DNA of 64,000 bases from UBA2136 sp047635695 (GCA_047635695.1 JBLILN010000001.1:1-64000); one strand, 5' to 3'. Shown: positions 27,201 to 36,002, counted from the stretch's first letter. Numbers and translations are program-made. The notes: a model not told the origin generated them from the sequence alone.

Positions 27201-27620
27201 CTTGAAATTTTACCAACGTATGCCAAAGACGAACGCACAGAAAAAGCTTTGCGCTATTTAAAACTTTCCGCTGTTGATTTTAATGAAAACGAACAACAAA
27301 AAATGTTTAAAAGTGCCTTAAGTGTGATGGATGATTATCCTGAAATGTTCACCGAAAATTCACGTGCCGAAGTACCTATTTCTGCTGTGGACGGTCATAA
27401 GCGTTTAGAGGGTGTGATTGACCGTTTAATTGTAACGGAAAATGAAGTTGTGGCTATTGATTATAAAACCAACAAAGACATTCCAAGTGATATACCAACG
27501 GCTTATGTACAGCAATTAGCTTTGTATAAAAAGGCACTGCAAATTATTTTCCCTAAAAAGGAAATACGTACTTGCCTTGTATGGACATCGGCAGAAATTG
27601 CAAAAGTCGACTGGTTGTAA
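24219..27620 (+). CDS. addA: Double-strand break repair helicase AddA
   Basis: AddA is the UvrD-family helicase and nuclease subunit of AddAB. The 1133-aa protein has Walker A SASAGTGKTYVL (GTGKT at 34-38), helicase motif Ia (AVTFTRAAAREM), motif II (HVLLDEAQDTDSDQW), motif III (GDIKQSIYRFRGA), motif V (LLTAHGSKGLE) and motif VI (LLYVAITRAKERLY). A C-terminal nuclease domain (EGVIDRLI, AIDYKTNKD) completes it. Length and motif order are normal. It is the last large gene of the tsaE/amgK-murU-addB-addA block. trxA follows with its own promoter. Confidence 0.97.
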   Translation: MTTLTSKEIIAEATRRQNNAAHVSQSVWVSASAGTGKTYVLTKRILQLLLADRKLQPSGILAVTFTRAAAREMESRIRERLSVWATCDENQLIEELALMLEHEPYRADIARARSLFADVLDDGVNSNTIHGFCQQILAKFPIEAGVNPGFKLVEGRERDDLLSQAKNDVFSLALNGHLKPNWIFDYYAGEVGEKTLSEALDAFVAGSGRFRRYFTRYGGLDAVLKRLADELGVDAGLTSTSVIALKKEVCKLPSGAENTLKLLMESLFQGAKTSQGLGEKLAHYLSSSERDWQELVAVFLKLDGTERKSGFPDKKALAFGGEPLWEEMEVIRARILAVQEKLKSFNAFLMTSAYLQLGDQILQKYEYLKQKVGSLDFDDLIAKSAELLRSEEKSAWVRFKMDSNISHVLLDEAQDTDSDQWGILKALVSEFYAGKGLHEEKNRTFFAVGDIKQSIYRFRGAEPHVFGAMRDYLQEHQKQSGHKVAVEELIVSFRSTEPVLNFVDCVFKDKLRGKAVDELVEIIDHRAAQIGSSGRIEIWPLIEKEKTAKEEIEAWALPTKQEKAVTIKTALAEKTALHIQQLLSSNDVLESTRNYIQPSDIMILLRSRGMMSMLIAALDKYRIPHAGADQMDMHKESVVIDTIALMKALVNSEDDLSLAQALRSPLFSYDDIAFDTLLEKRRKGQTLWQIIDKEKGAGLALATLKKQIKKVSPFAFIGTAIQALDIRGKYYQLAAKDVGKTTIASVDDALDTLLDMALDFQRKGGSLIGFIHHFESTTQKLKRELESSSGRIRLLTAHGSKGLESPIVIMPDTTGGFYKNMSSDKPLWQTESDGADTLFLHRQAKVDAPEIQEVFEIQEKERIFRDEMRLLYVAITRAKERLYIGGVKQHGYNAENCWYGHIAAAVEDDDHFEKDESDVLFKQTHNHLSVVQTTGTLSSLEHEIPSWLNRQVPTEQGVVLMNASDSLKRKEQLSFLKEVDNKKLFKRGKLVHRLLEILPTYAKDERTEKALRYLKLSAVDFNENEQQKMFKSALSVMDDYPEMFTENSRAEVPISAVDGHKRLEGVIDRLIVTENEVVAIDYKTNKDIPSDIPTAYVQQLALYKKALQIIFPKKEIRTCLVWTSAEIAKVDWL

Positions 27621-27649
27621 AAAAAGTACCATTCACGGCCTTTAATTGA

Positions 27650-27678
27650 TTGACATAACGGACGCCTGATCTTATCTT
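27650..27678 (+). promoter_or_regulatory. Predicted sigma-70 promoter for trxA
   Basis: A consensus -35 TTGACA (27650-27655), a 17-base spacer and -10 TATCTT (27673-27678) lie about 50 bases before the trxA ribosome binding site. Confidence 0.6.
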
Positions 27679-27735
27679 TTATATATAGAAGACAAGATTA
27701 TTAATTTTAATTAAATATATTTTAAAGGGGAACAC

Positions 27736-28056
27736 ATGAGTAAAGTTATAGCTGTCACAGACGATTCTTTCGAAGCAGACGTTCTAAAAAGCGATAAGCC
27801 TGTATTGGTTGATTTTTGGGCAGAATGGTGTGGCCCTTGTAAGCAGTTAAGCCCTGTACTAGACGAAGTTGCTGGTGAAATTGAAGGCGTGACTGTTGTG
27901 AAAATTAACATTGACGACAGCCCTTCAACACCAACAAAATTAGGTGTACGTGGTATCCCTACATTGATGATGTTTAAAAATGGTGAAATGGTTGACGCTA
28001 AAGTGGGTGGTATGCCAAAAGGTGAATTAACAGCTTGGATTAAATCTCAGCTTTAA
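27736..28056 (+). CDS. trxA: Thioredoxin 1
   Basis: This small cytoplasmic disulfide reductase feeds ribonucleotide reductase and other enzymes. The 106-aa protein has the active site WAEWCGPCKQL (Cys at about 35 and 38), the cis-Pro loop RGIPTLMMFKNGE and the expected fold length. It follows addA, a conserved alphaproteobacterial neighbourhood, and is followed by a strong terminator. AAAGGGG precedes ATG 27736. Confidence 0.98.
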   Translation: MSKVIAVTDDSFEADVLKSDKPVLVDFWAEWCGPCKQLSPVLDEVAGEIEGVTVVKINIDDSPSTPTKLGVRGIPTLMMFKNGEMVDAKVGGMPKGELTAWIKSQL

Positions 28057-28078
28057 GCCTATCTTCATATTGTTACTC

Positions 28079-28105
28079 AAAGCAGGCCTTGTGCCTGCTT
28101 TTTTG
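28079..28105 (+). terminator. Rho-independent terminator after trxA
   Basis: GCAGGC and GCCTGC close a 5-nt loop, flanked by A and T runs. Confidence 0.85.
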
Positions 28106-28210
28106 TATTTTGTTGTTTATTATAGCTATTTGTGATATTTTTTATTTATAATATTACTTTATTCCCTTTTACGTGCTTTTAGCTATCTACTACCTTGCGA
28201 GGCCCCCCTC

Positions 28211-28567
28211 ATGAAAAAAATAAATTTACTACAAATGCATACCGATGTTCTATTGGATGGATATTCTTCAAAATTAAATAAATGCCAGCGTGCTCTTGAA
28301 CATGTAGAAGGGCTTCTTAAAAACAACCCTCATACGTTATCGAGTGATTATGAAACCTTGTCACGTTATGTTTCCTTTGTGGATAAAGCCCTTATAGCTT
28401 TAAATCAAGTCATTAAAAGCTACAAGGTGATGGTAATGACAGACGATAAATTAGATAAGTTTTTAAGCATTATTGAGGGCAATTTTCAGGATGAGCTTAA
28501 TAGTGTTCATGACCTTGTTTGTCGTTACCTCGTTAAATTAGATCTTAACCCTACAGACTTTTGTTAA
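28211..28567 (+). CDS. Hypothetical protein, 118 aa
   Basis: This is an unrecognised, helical, soluble 118-aa protein (heptad-like LLDGYSSKLNKCQRAL; YVSFVDKALIALNQVIKSY). It has no signal or membrane segment. Two terminators bracket it, so it is a single-gene unit. The region just before the ATG is a C-run (GGCCCCCCTC) rather than a clear purine-rich RBS. Confidence 0.65.
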   Translation: MKKINLLQMHTDVLLDGYSSKLNKCQRALEHVEGLLKNNPHTLSSDYETLSRYVSFVDKALIALNQVIKSYKVMVMTDDKLDKFLSIIEGNFQDELNSVHDLVCRYLVKLDLNPTDFC

Positions 28568-28586
28568 ATAACCCATATATCGATTA

Positions 28587-28620
28587 AAAAGGAGCCTTGT
28601 TTTGAGGGCTTCTTTTTTTT
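28587..28620 (+). terminator. Rho-independent terminator
   Basis: An 8-bp stem (AAGGAGCC with GGCTTCTT, one G-T pair) is followed by eight T residues, just past the gene at 28211. Confidence 0.75.
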
Positions 28621-28658
28621 GTGTTAATATATAACTTTATTGTATAAGGAAAATAATA

Positions 28659-29564
28659 ATGATTCAATTTATAGGTGCGGCATCTGGTTGGGGTGCACAA
28701 AAAGCAGCAACAGAACAAGGCGTGAGCGTTTTTGAAAAATCAACTGTTATGGATCATTTAAAAAATAACAATATACCTGTCAAATGGGCGGGTACGGTTC
28801 ATGCGGCTCAAAGCTTTAAAATGGGGTTAACGCCTTCCGTTTTAGAACGCGCAGACTGGGTGCTTGACCATGTTGAACGTTTGAGCGATAGAGTAAGTCA
28901 CGTCGTGCGTCATGGGCACTTTCCCGTTGTAATTGGCGGTGACCATGCCTGTGCCATGGGTACTTGGAGTGGTGTCACCAGTGCGCTGGAAGCCGAAGAG
29001 CAATTTGGCCTAATATGGATTGACGCACATATGGACGCGCATACGCCAGAAACATCTCCATCAAAGGCTTATCACGGTATGCCCCTTGCACATTTGCTCG
29101 GTGCAGAGCATGAAGATTTTTATAATATAGGTTCTGCCAAGCGTAAAATTAATCCTAAAAATTTATGCCTCATTGGCATTCGTTCTTTTGAAGACGATGA
29201 ACAAAAGCTACTTGAAACCTTAGGTGTGCGTATTTTTTATATGCATGAGGTAAATGCCCGTGGCTTTGAAGCTGTTTTTAATGACGCCTTAAAAGTTGTT
29301 AAAACAGGCACGAAAGGTTATGGGCTTTCTATTGACTTGGACGGTTTTGACCCCACAGAAGCACCTGCCACAGGCTCACTTGAAAAGGGTGGGTTAATGG
29401 CGCTTGATGTTTTACCTGTGTTAGCAAATATATCATCAGACAAGCAGTTTAAAGCGCTTGAAATAGCCGAGTTTAACCCTACGTTGAATGGCCAAGAAAA
29501 GACACTAGCACTCATGCAAAATCTACTTGTAAGTTGCCTACAAAATAAAGGAAAAGTAAAATGA
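28659..29564 (+). CDS. rocF: Arginase
   Basis: Arginase splits arginine into ornithine and urea. The 301-aa ureohydrolase has the manganese-binding motifs VVIGGDHACAMG, WIDAHMDAHTPETSPSKAYHG and SIDLDGFDPTEAPATGS. Its ATG 28659 follows AAGGA. The stop overlaps the ATG of rocD (ATGA), so the two are translated together and would carry arginine to glutamate semialdehyde. Agmatinase or formimidoylglutamase activity is possible from the fold alone, but the ornithine aminotransferase partner favours arginase. Confidence 0.9.
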   Translation: MIQFIGAASGWGAQKAATEQGVSVFEKSTVMDHLKNNNIPVKWAGTVHAAQSFKMGLTPSVLERADWVLDHVERLSDRVSHVVRHGHFPVVIGGDHACAMGTWSGVTSALEAEEQFGLIWIDAHMDAHTPETSPSKAYHGMPLAHLLGAEHEDFYNIGSAKRKINPKNLCLIGIRSFEDDEQKLLETLGVRIFYMHEVNARGFEAVFNDALKVVKTGTKGYGLSIDLDGFDPTEAPATGSLEKGGLMALDVLPVLANISSDKQFKALEIAEFNPTLNGQEKTLALMQNLLVSCLQNKGKVK

Positions 29565-30763
29565 CATCAACAACCATCACGCTAGAAAATAAATATTGCG
29601 CACATAACTATCACCCATTGCCTGTGGTTTTAACCAAGGGTGAAGGTTGCACACTTTGGGACGAAGATGGTAAAGAATATCTTGATTTTATGAGCGCTTA
29701 TAGTGCTGTGAGTATGGGCCATAGTAATAAGCGCCTGTTAAATGTCATGATGAAACAAGCATCAACCTTAACAATTGTGTCGCGCGCTTTTCATACAGAC
29801 ACACTTGCACCTTTCCTGCAAAAACTGTGCGAGGTTACGGGGATGGATATGGCTTTGCCGATGAACACAGGTGCAGAGGCCGTTGAGACCGCCATTAAAG
29901 CTGCAAGGCGTTGGGGTTATAATGTTAAAGGTATTGCTGATAATCAGGCTGAAATTATTGTTTCTAAGGGTAATTTTCATGGACGTACAACAACCATTGT
30001 AGGTTTCTCTTCTGATGAAGGGAGTTATAAAGGTTTTGGTCCTTTTTCAGGTGGATTTAAAGCCGTGACCTTCGCCGATTTAACGGCGCTTGAAAGTGCT
30101 ATTACACCGAACACATGCGCTTTTATAACAGAGCCGATGCAAGGTGAGGCGGGTATCATTATTCCACCTCAAGGCTGGATGAAAAAAGCACAGGAAATTT
30201 GTAAAAAACATAACATATTATTTATTCTAGATGAAGTGCAAACAGGTATGGGGCGTACGGGTAAAAACTTTGCGTTCCAGCATGAAATTGACCGTCCCGA
30301 TGGTTTAATACTCGGTAAAGCGCTGGGCGGTGGTTTATTTCCTGTTTCTGCCTTTGTCGCCAAAAAAGAAGTGATGGATGTCTTTGACTATGGTAGCCAT
30401 GGGTCAACATGGGGTGGCAACCCTGTGGCGTCAGCAATTGGCCTCGAAGCTTTAAATATCCTCGAAGAAGACCAATTGGCAAAGCGTAGTGCAGAGCTAG
30501 GCGCTTATTTAAAGGATGAATTTAAAAAACTAAACAGCCCCTTCATAAAAGAAGTGCGCGGCAGTGGCCTTTGGGTGGCGGTTGAAGTGCATGGCGACAA
30601 GGCCAGCGCACGTGACATATGCTTACGTTTAATGGAGAAAGGCGTTCTGTCAAAAGAAACACACGAGACGACCATACGCTTTGCCCCGCCTTTGGTGATT
30701 ACGAAAGAGCAATTAGACTTTGCTCTTGATAAGTTTAAGGAAGTTCTTGCAGAGCTTTCTTGA
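29561..30763 (+). CDS. rocD: Ornithine--oxo-acid transaminase
   Basis: This PLP enzyme moves the delta-amino group of ornithine to 2-oxoglutarate, giving glutamate 5-semialdehyde. The 400-aa class III aminotransferase has EYLDFMSAYSAVSMGHS near the N-terminus, NTGAEAVETAIKAARRW, FILDEVQTGMGRTGK with the PLP-stabilising Asp, and ILGKALGGGLFPVSA with the Schiff-base Lys. It overlaps rocF by four bases. Together they form an arginine catabolic operon. No regulator gene is adjacent. Confidence 0.95.
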   Translation: MTSTTITLENKYCAHNYHPLPVVLTKGEGCTLWDEDGKEYLDFMSAYSAVSMGHSNKRLLNVMMKQASTLTIVSRAFHTDTLAPFLQKLCEVTGMDMALPMNTGAEAVETAIKAARRWGYNVKGIADNQAEIIVSKGNFHGRTTTIVGFSSDEGSYKGFGPFSGGFKAVTFADLTALESAITPNTCAFITEPMQGEAGIIIPPQGWMKKAQEICKKHNILFILDEVQTGMGRTGKNFAFQHEIDRPDGLILGKALGGGLFPVSAFVAKKEVMDVFDYGSHGSTWGGNPVASAIGLEALNILEEDQLAKRSAELGAYLKDEFKKLNSPFIKEVRGSGLWVAVEVHGDKASARDICLRLMEKGVLSKETHETTIRFAPPLVITKEQLDFALDKFKEVLAELS

Positions 30764-30907
30764 AGTAGGGGAAGGGGCATTAATATGAGATTAATTCCTT
30801 TTTACGGCTGTCACTTATTATCGATAAGTGTCCAACCTAGATAAATAAATTTCACATCATGTTATCACCCCTTCTTGCGGTACATCTCTTTCGTTTGTTG
30901 AAAATAA

Positions 30908-30935
30908 AAAAGGGCTACACAAAGCAGCCCTTTTC
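30908..30935. terminator. Bidirectional terminator
   Basis: AAAAGGGCT and AGCCCTTTT form a 9-bp stem. It separates rocD from the convergent gene at 30949. Confidence 0.8.
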
Positions 30936-30948
30936 GGTTCGATGATAG

Positions 30949-31413
30949 TTATGAAGGCTTTAAGGGCAACTGTTTATATTCATCCCACATCAAATTTAAT
31001 TTATCATCAGTCATTTTGTTTGCTTCATGGACTTGATAAACTTCACAGTTTGTACTGATAAATATAATTGCACTTCTAATCACTCTGCCCTTTTGAAAAC
31101 GCACCTTGATAAAATCACCATGAACTTTTCGGGATTTATTTGCAGTGTTTTGTATGGTGATGTGACCAGATATTGTACATCCACACAATTTGCTATAGTT
31201 TTTAAAGCCTTGGGCAGGGTTGTGTTCTTCAGAGGTAGCTCCTCTACTTCTTAAATAAGTTGCTGTTATTTTAGCCTTGTTAGGGGTAAGTTGTGCATTT
31301 GGAATTTCTGTGAAGTCACCATCGGTCACAACCATGAGCCGTTCACCAAACTCACTGTTCGGATTGCCGGGTTCAATGAGTATATTGTCAGGGAGTATTT
31401 CATTGTATTGCAT
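30949..31413 (-). CDS. Hypothetical protein, 154 aa
   Basis: I do not recognise this soluble protein. It contains ITATYLRSRGATSEEHNPAQ and a basic beta-rich stretch (GDFIKVRFQKGRVIRSAIIFIST). It has no signal peptide. AAGGA precedes ATG 31413 and a 6-bp GC hairpin (AAAGGC/GCCTTT, 31427-31443) sits directly upstream of the RBS on this strand. It lies downstream of the ankyrin gene on the same strand with a 221-base gap in which I see no gene. Confidence 0.6.
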   Translation of the reverse strand: MQYNEILPDNILIEPGNPNSEFGERLMVVTDGDFTEIPNAQLTPNKAKITATYLRSRGATSEEHNPAQGFKNYSKLCGCTISGHITIQNTANKSRKVHGDFIKVRFQKGRVIRSAIIFISTNCEVYQVHEANKMTDDKLNLMWDEYKQLPLKPS

Positions 31414-31634
31414 AATTTAATCCTTAAAGGCGAAAAGCCTTTTTAAACGTGAAGCACTAATGTGCAAGATGTGCCAAAATTTGGCGGTTGTCTATTGTGT
31501 AGGTTTCTTTTTTGTAATTACAAGGCCTTATAATTCAAACGCTAAATGAAACCTTTAAAGGTAATCACCGTCAAGCGACAGAAAATAAAAATACACCTTC
31601 AGTGGGATTAGTCGGGTCAAGCGCCGCGCGCTTG

Positions 31635-32669
31635 TTAATGGGTACCGAGAACTTTCGGTCTGTCTGCACCAAAGGCAAGCAGTAGGTTTGCAATATCCAT
31701 ATGACCATATTGAATGGCCAGATCTATCACAGGCCAGTTGTTACGGTTTTTCTGGTTAGGGTCTACCTTTTGTTCCAGAAGTATTTTACAAACTTCATAT
31801 TGCCCATAGCTCACGGCGAGTATAAGCGGTGTGTTACCATTAAGGTCACGTGCGTTAATATGAGCGCCTTTTTTAATCAAGCGGTTCACAAGTTTGACAT
31901 TACCCTTCCATGAGGCAACCATCAGCGGTGACGATAAAAACCTGTTAGATTTATTAATATCAGCACCCATCGCCATTAAAATGCTCGACATAGGAATGTT
32001 TTCATTTTGCACAGTAAAGTAAAGCGCGGTGCGGCCGTCAAGGTCTGGCCTGTCAAGTTCAACACCTGAATCAATAAGAAGGTTGAAAGAGGCCCCATGG
32101 TTTTTAGAGGCTGCAATAATAAGGGCTGTTTCACCTTTGTTGCTCTGTAAATTCACATCTGCACCTTTGCTAATAAGGTATTTTGCAATGTTGACTTGGT
32201 TCTTTGAAATGGCGGCCATTAAAGGTGTGAAATTGAATATATTATTAATATTTACAGGGATACCCGCATTTATAAGGGCTTCTACAGCGTTAAAATTACC
32301 CGATTTACTGGCATTAATAAGGCCCTCTTTTGTGAAGGGGAATCCTTCTTTTGAAGCAATGTTAATCCATTTTCTGTTTTGGCTGGTTTCTTTGATACCG
32401 CCGTCACCTGTGCGACCTTCAGTATCAATAATATTTAAATCCATACCTTTTGATCTTTCGATACGTAATCTTTGACGAATAAGCGCGTCTTTACCGACAG
32501 ATTCTTCGTCTGCGCCTTTAAGGTCAACGCGAAAAGAGGGGTGTATGGCCGTATTATCTTCCTGTGCCTTGGCTGGCATGGACAAAAGAATGCATAAGCA
32601 TAAAAAATATAAGCCGTTTTGGCTTTTTTTATGGTTCAAATTATGTTCTTTTTTTAAAAATAAATCCAT
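31635..32669 (-). CDS. Secreted ankyrin-repeat protein
   Basis: This 344-aa protein has an N-terminal signal peptide (hydrophobic LYFLCLCILLSMPAKAQ; cleavage probable after PAKA, about residue 35) and about seven ankyrin repeats from residue 110 to the end. Examples are NFTPLMAAISKNQVNIAKYL, GETALIIAASKNHGASFNLL and GNTPLILAVSYGQYEVCKIL. It is probably periplasmic or exported and acts by protein binding. The partner is unknown. The in-frame start at 32669 has a long basic n-region. A shorter start nearer the hydrophobic stretch is possible. No secretion system is encoded beside it. Confidence 0.85.
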   Translation of the reverse strand: MDLFLKKEHNLNHKKSQNGLYFLCLCILLSMPAKAQEDNTAIHPSFRVDLKGADEESVGKDALIRQRLRIERSKGMDLNIIDTEGRTGDGGIKETSQNRKWINIASKEGFPFTKEGLINASKSGNFNAVEALINAGIPVNINNIFNFTPLMAAISKNQVNIAKYLISKGADVNLQSNKGETALIIAASKNHGASFNLLIDSGVELDRPDLDGRTALYFTVQNENIPMSSILMAMGADINKSNRFLSSPLMVASWKGNVKLVNRLIKKGAHINARDLNGNTPLILAVSYGQYEVCKILLEQKVDPNQKNRNNWPVIDLAIQYGHMDIANLLLAFGADRPKVLGTH

Positions 32670-32695
32670 TTCAGAGTAATTATGTGCAAAAACGA

Positions 32696-32723
32696 TTGAC
32701 AGTTCAAGTCACTTTGGTACAAA
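32696..32723 (+). promoter_or_regulatory. Predicted sigma-70 promoter for aspS
   Basis: TTGACA (32696-32701), a 16-base spacer and TACAAA (32718-32723) lie 31 bases before the aspS ATG. Confidence 0.55.
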
Positions 32724-32754
32724 TGAACAAGGAATTATATTAGGAAGAGGCATA

Positions 32755-34602
32755 ATGAACACATACCGCACACACCTACTTGGTGCATTAAAAAAAGAAA
32801 ACGTTGGGGAAGAGGTAACTCTTTCAGGTTGGATCTATCGTCGTCGTGACCATGGAGGCGTTGTGTTTGTTGACCTGCGTGATAATGATGGCGTGACACA
32901 AATTGTCTTCCACCCAGAACATGCGGGCGAAAAAGTGATCGATGAAGTCACTCATATGTCTCTTGAGTCCGTGATAAAAGTAACGGGTAAAGTTTTGGCA
33001 CGTGATGATGCACAGGTAAATCCTAAGATGAAAACAGGTGAAATTGAAATTGATGTCATTTCTATGGAAGTTTTATCAAAGGTAGAATCTCTGCCATACG
33101 CCATTGCCGATGAGTCCACACCAGAAGAGCTACGTCTTAAAAACCGTTACCTCGACTTACGTACGACACGTATGCATAAAATGATGCACATGCGTACAGA
33201 CTTTATGGCTTCACTGCGTAAGCGTATGTGGGCAAAGGAATTCCGTGAATTTCAAACGCCTATTCTAACAGCTTCTAGCCCTGAAGGGGCACGTGATTTC
33301 TTGGTACCAAGCCGTATCCATAAAGGCCACTTTTATGCCTTGCCACAAGCCCCACAACAGTTTAAGCAGTTATTGATGGTTTCAGGTTTTGATAAATACT
33401 TCCAAATTGCACCTTGTTTCCGTGACGAAGACCCGCGTGCAGACCGTCACCCACTTGAGTTCTATCAATTGGATATGGAAATGAGCTTTGTAGAGCAAAA
33501 TGACGTATTTAACCTTGTTGAAGACGTTGTAAGTGGCGTTTACGAAGAGTTTAGCGACTTTACAGGCGAAAAATGGACAGTCGACACACCACAGTGGAAA
33601 CGTATCCCATTTGCTGAATCAATGCTTAAATACTCAAACGATAAACCTGATTTACGTAACCCTATCGAAATTTGCGATATTTCTGATATCTGGTTGCGCA
33701 CAGAATTTGTAGTCTTTAAAAACATTATTGGTACAGGCGGTAACGTACGTGCCATGGTGGCTCCAGGTGCAGCGGCTCAGCCACGTAGCTGGTTCGACAA
33801 AGTTGGTTCATGGGCACAAAAAGAATTAGGTGCGCCTGCCGCTCCTGGTTATATCACTATGAAAGATGGCGAATTTAAAGGGCCTCTATTGAAATTCCTC
33901 GGCGAAGATAACACAAAAGAAGTGTTTGAACGTGCGGGCGCTAAAGACGGCGACGCTGTCTTCTTTGTGGCGGCTAAAGGTAAAGACTTGCACCGCGTGG
34001 CTTCTCCATTACGTGACCGCCTTGCTGCAGACCTTGGTATTGTAGAGAAAAACGTCTTCCGTTTTGCGTGGATTGTTGACTACCCAATGTTTGAAACAAC
34101 GGACGACGGTAAAATGGACTTTTCTCATAACCCATTCTCTATGCCAGTAGGCGGCATGGAAGCGCTAGAAAACCAAGACCCGTTGACCATTAAAGCATTA
34201 CAGTATGACCTTATTTGTAACGGTTATGAGCTTTGTAGTGGTGCTATTCGTAACCACCGCCCAGAAGTGATGTACAAAGCTTTTGAACTTGCGGGTTACC
34301 CAAACAGCGAAGTCGATAAACAATTTGGTGGTATGATTCGTGCCTTTAAACACGGTAGCCCGCCACATGGTGGTTGTGCCCTTGGTATTGAACGTATGAT
34401 GATGATTATTATGGATACGTCAAACATCCGTGAAGTTATCGCATTCCCTGCAAATGGCCAAGCTCAAGACTTGATGATGGCAGCACCAAGTGAGGTGACA
34501 TTAGAACAGTTACGTGACCTTGGTATTCAGCTTGACCCACGTGTAAAAGCTGAGCTGATTGCGAAAAAAGAAGAATCTTTGGCACAGTCTAAAACTGCTT
34601 AG
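32755..34602 (+). CDS. aspS: Aspartate--tRNA ligase
   Basis: This class II synthetase charges tRNA-Asp, and in bacteria without AsnRS often also tRNA-Asn. The 615-aa bacterial-type protein has an N-terminal OB-fold anticodon domain (VTLSGWIYRRRDHGGVVFVDLRD), class II motif 2 (FRDEDPRADRHPLEFYQLD), the GAD insertion domain, and motif 3 (GGCALGIERMMMI). The start follows GGAAGAGG. Whether the enzyme discriminates Asp from Asn tRNA cannot be decided from this window. Confidence 0.97.
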   Translation: MNTYRTHLLGALKKENVGEEVTLSGWIYRRRDHGGVVFVDLRDNDGVTQIVFHPEHAGEKVIDEVTHMSLESVIKVTGKVLARDDAQVNPKMKTGEIEIDVISMEVLSKVESLPYAIADESTPEELRLKNRYLDLRTTRMHKMMHMRTDFMASLRKRMWAKEFREFQTPILTASSPEGARDFLVPSRIHKGHFYALPQAPQQFKQLLMVSGFDKYFQIAPCFRDEDPRADRHPLEFYQLDMEMSFVEQNDVFNLVEDVVSGVYEEFSDFTGEKWTVDTPQWKRIPFAESMLKYSNDKPDLRNPIEICDISDIWLRTEFVVFKNIIGTGGNVRAMVAPGAAAQPRSWFDKVGSWAQKELGAPAAPGYITMKDGEFKGPLLKFLGEDNTKEVFERAGAKDGDAVFFVAAKGKDLHRVASPLRDRLAADLGIVEKNVFRFAWIVDYPMFETTDDGKMDFSHNPFSMPVGGMEALENQDPLTIKALQYDLICNGYELCSGAIRNHRPEVMYKAFELAGYPNSEVDKQFGGMIRAFKHGSPPHGGCALGIERMMMIIMDTSNIREVIAFPANGQAQDLMMAAPSEVTLEQLRDLGIQLDPRVKAELIAKKEESLAQSKTA

Positions 34603-34625
34603 GTTTTAGTTTAAGTCAGTTGTTC

Positions 34626-34680
34626 AATGCGTTTTCAATGTTCTTAATTTTGAGCCTTGAAGACGCATTTTATTTTATAT
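34626..34680 (+). terminator. Possible terminator after aspS
   Basis: AATGCGTTTTC and GAAGACGCATT pair around a loop of about 22 nt, and TTTTATTTT follows. The large loop makes it less certain. It lies just before the trmL start. Confidence 0.55.
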
Positions 34681-34696
34681 AAGTAAGGCGACAAAA

Positions 34697-35158
34697 ATGA
34701 ATATCGTTCTCTATCAAACAGACATGGCACAAAACTTTGGTACCATCGTGCGTACAGCCGTAACATTGGGCGTCACCGTGCATGTTGTTGAGCCGCTCGG
34801 CTTTGTTTGGGATGAACCCAAAATGCGCCGTGCAGGGATGGATTATCTTGAAAGGGCCGATATAAAACGCCATAAAAGTTGGACTAAATTTTTAGCGTCT
34901 GAAAATGAAAATATGAAACGCCTCGTCGCAGTGACAACAAAGGGCAGTGAACCACTTCATACCTTCAAGCCACAGCTGGGTGACTACTATATTTTTGGCC
35001 AAGAAAGTGCAGGTTTGCCTGACGTCATCCATGAAGTTTCAGCCGCACGAATTATTATCCCTATGGTGCAGGGTGAACGTTCTATGAACATCGCCGTGAG
35101 CTGTGGTATTGTGATGTACGACGTCTTAAATAAAAATAATTTACTGCCAAAAGGGTAA
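34697..35158 (+). CDS. trmL: tRNA (cytidine(34)-2'-O)-methyltransferase
   Basis: TrmL is a minimal SPOUT methyltransferase that 2'-O-methylates the wobble base of certain tRNA-Leu species with SAM. At 153 aa it has the family pattern: NIVLYQTDMAQNFGTIVRTA at the start, the YIFGQESAGLP loop and the C-terminal knot IPMVQGERSMNIAVSCGIV. It lies 8 bases before hemF, probably in one operon. Confidence 0.93.
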   Translation: MNIVLYQTDMAQNFGTIVRTAVTLGVTVHVVEPLGFVWDEPKMRRAGMDYLERADIKRHKSWTKFLASENENMKRLVAVTTKGSEPLHTFKPQLGDYYIFGQESAGLPDVIHEVSAARIIIPMVQGERSMNIAVSCGIVMYDVLNKNNLLPKG

Positions 35159-35165
35159 CATTTAA

Positions 35166-36002
35166 ATGGATCAAACAAACAGCGCATTCAGAGAAACAAT
35201 CGCTAAAGACTTCAAAGAAATTCAAGACAGAATTTGCGAAGGCTTACAGGCTTTAGAAGGTGTTGGTTTGTTTAAAAAGACACCATGGCAAAAAACACCA
35301 GAAGATACCCTGCAAGGTTCAGGCGAAATGGCTGTTTTACGTGGTAAAACATTTGAAAAAGCGGGTGTGAATTTTAGTAATGTTCACGGGTCTTTTAGTG
35401 AAGAATTTGCCAGTAAAATTCCTGGTGCGACAGAAAATGATGGCAAGTTTTGGGCTTGTGGTGTTTCAGTGGTGGTTCACCCTATGAGCCCACTTGTACC
35501 AACGGTTCACATGAATATTCGCCGTATCGAAACGTCAAAGGGATGGTTTGGCGGCGGCAGTGATTTAACGCCAACAATTGAATATAAAGAGGATAATTTA
35601 TTCTTTCATTCAAAACTCAAAAATGTGTGTGAAAAATATGAAGTGGGTACACATACTAAAATGAAAAAAGCCTGTGACGAATACTTTTTTATTAAACATT
35701 GGAATGAACCACGCGGTATTGGCGGTATATTTTTTGATGACCTTAACAGTGGTGACGACGCAAAGGATTTTGACTTTGTAAAGTCGACAGCGGACGCCTT
35801 TTTACAAGCATATGCTGAAATTGTTGCTCGTCGTAAGGGCCTTGGTTATGCCGAAGCACAAAAAGAAAAACAGTATCTAAAACGTGCAAAATATGTTGAA
35901 TTTAACTTGCTTTATGACCGTGGTACTAAATTTGGTTTTATGACTGGCGGCAACCCTGAAGCTATATTGATTTCTATGCCTCCAGTCGCTAAATGGCCTT
36001 AG
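35166..36002 (+). CDS. hemF: Oxygen-dependent coproporphyrinogen-III oxidase
   Basis: HemF uses O2 to decarboxylate two propionates of coproporphyrinogen III, giving protoporphyrinogen IX in haem synthesis. The 278-aa protein contains VSVVVHPMSPLVPTVHMNIR, GWFGGGSDLTPTIEY, RGIGGIFFDDLN and YVEFNLLYDRGTKFG. It ends at MPPVAKWP, about 15-20 residues earlier than E. coli HemF. The catalytic core is complete, so I read this as a natural short C-terminus. The presence of HemF implies aerobic haem synthesis; hemH is elsewhere in the window. Confidence 0.95.
   Translation: MDQTNSAFRETIAKDFKEIQDRICEGLQALEGVGLFKKTPWQKTPEDTLQGSGEMAVLRGKTFEKAGVNFSNVHGSFSEEFASKIPGATENDGKFWACGVSVVVHPMSPLVPTVHMNIRRIETSKGWFGGGSDLTPTIEYKEDNLFFHSKLKNVCEKYEVGTHTKMKKACDEYFFIKHWNEPRGIGGIFFDDLNSGDDAKDFDFVKSTADAFLQAYAEIVARRKGLGYAEAQKEKQYLKRAKYVEFNLLYDRGTKFGFMTGGNPEAILISMPPVAKWP

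Noticed and set aside
31635..32669. Ankyrin protein as a type IV secretion effector tied to the VirB11-like ATPase
   Set aside because: It carries an ordinary signal peptide, the two genes are 22 kb apart, and no secretion system is visible.
35166..36002. HemF as a truncated pseudogene
   Set aside because: Only the poorly conserved last 15-20 residues are missing. The catalytic core is complete and the frame is intact.
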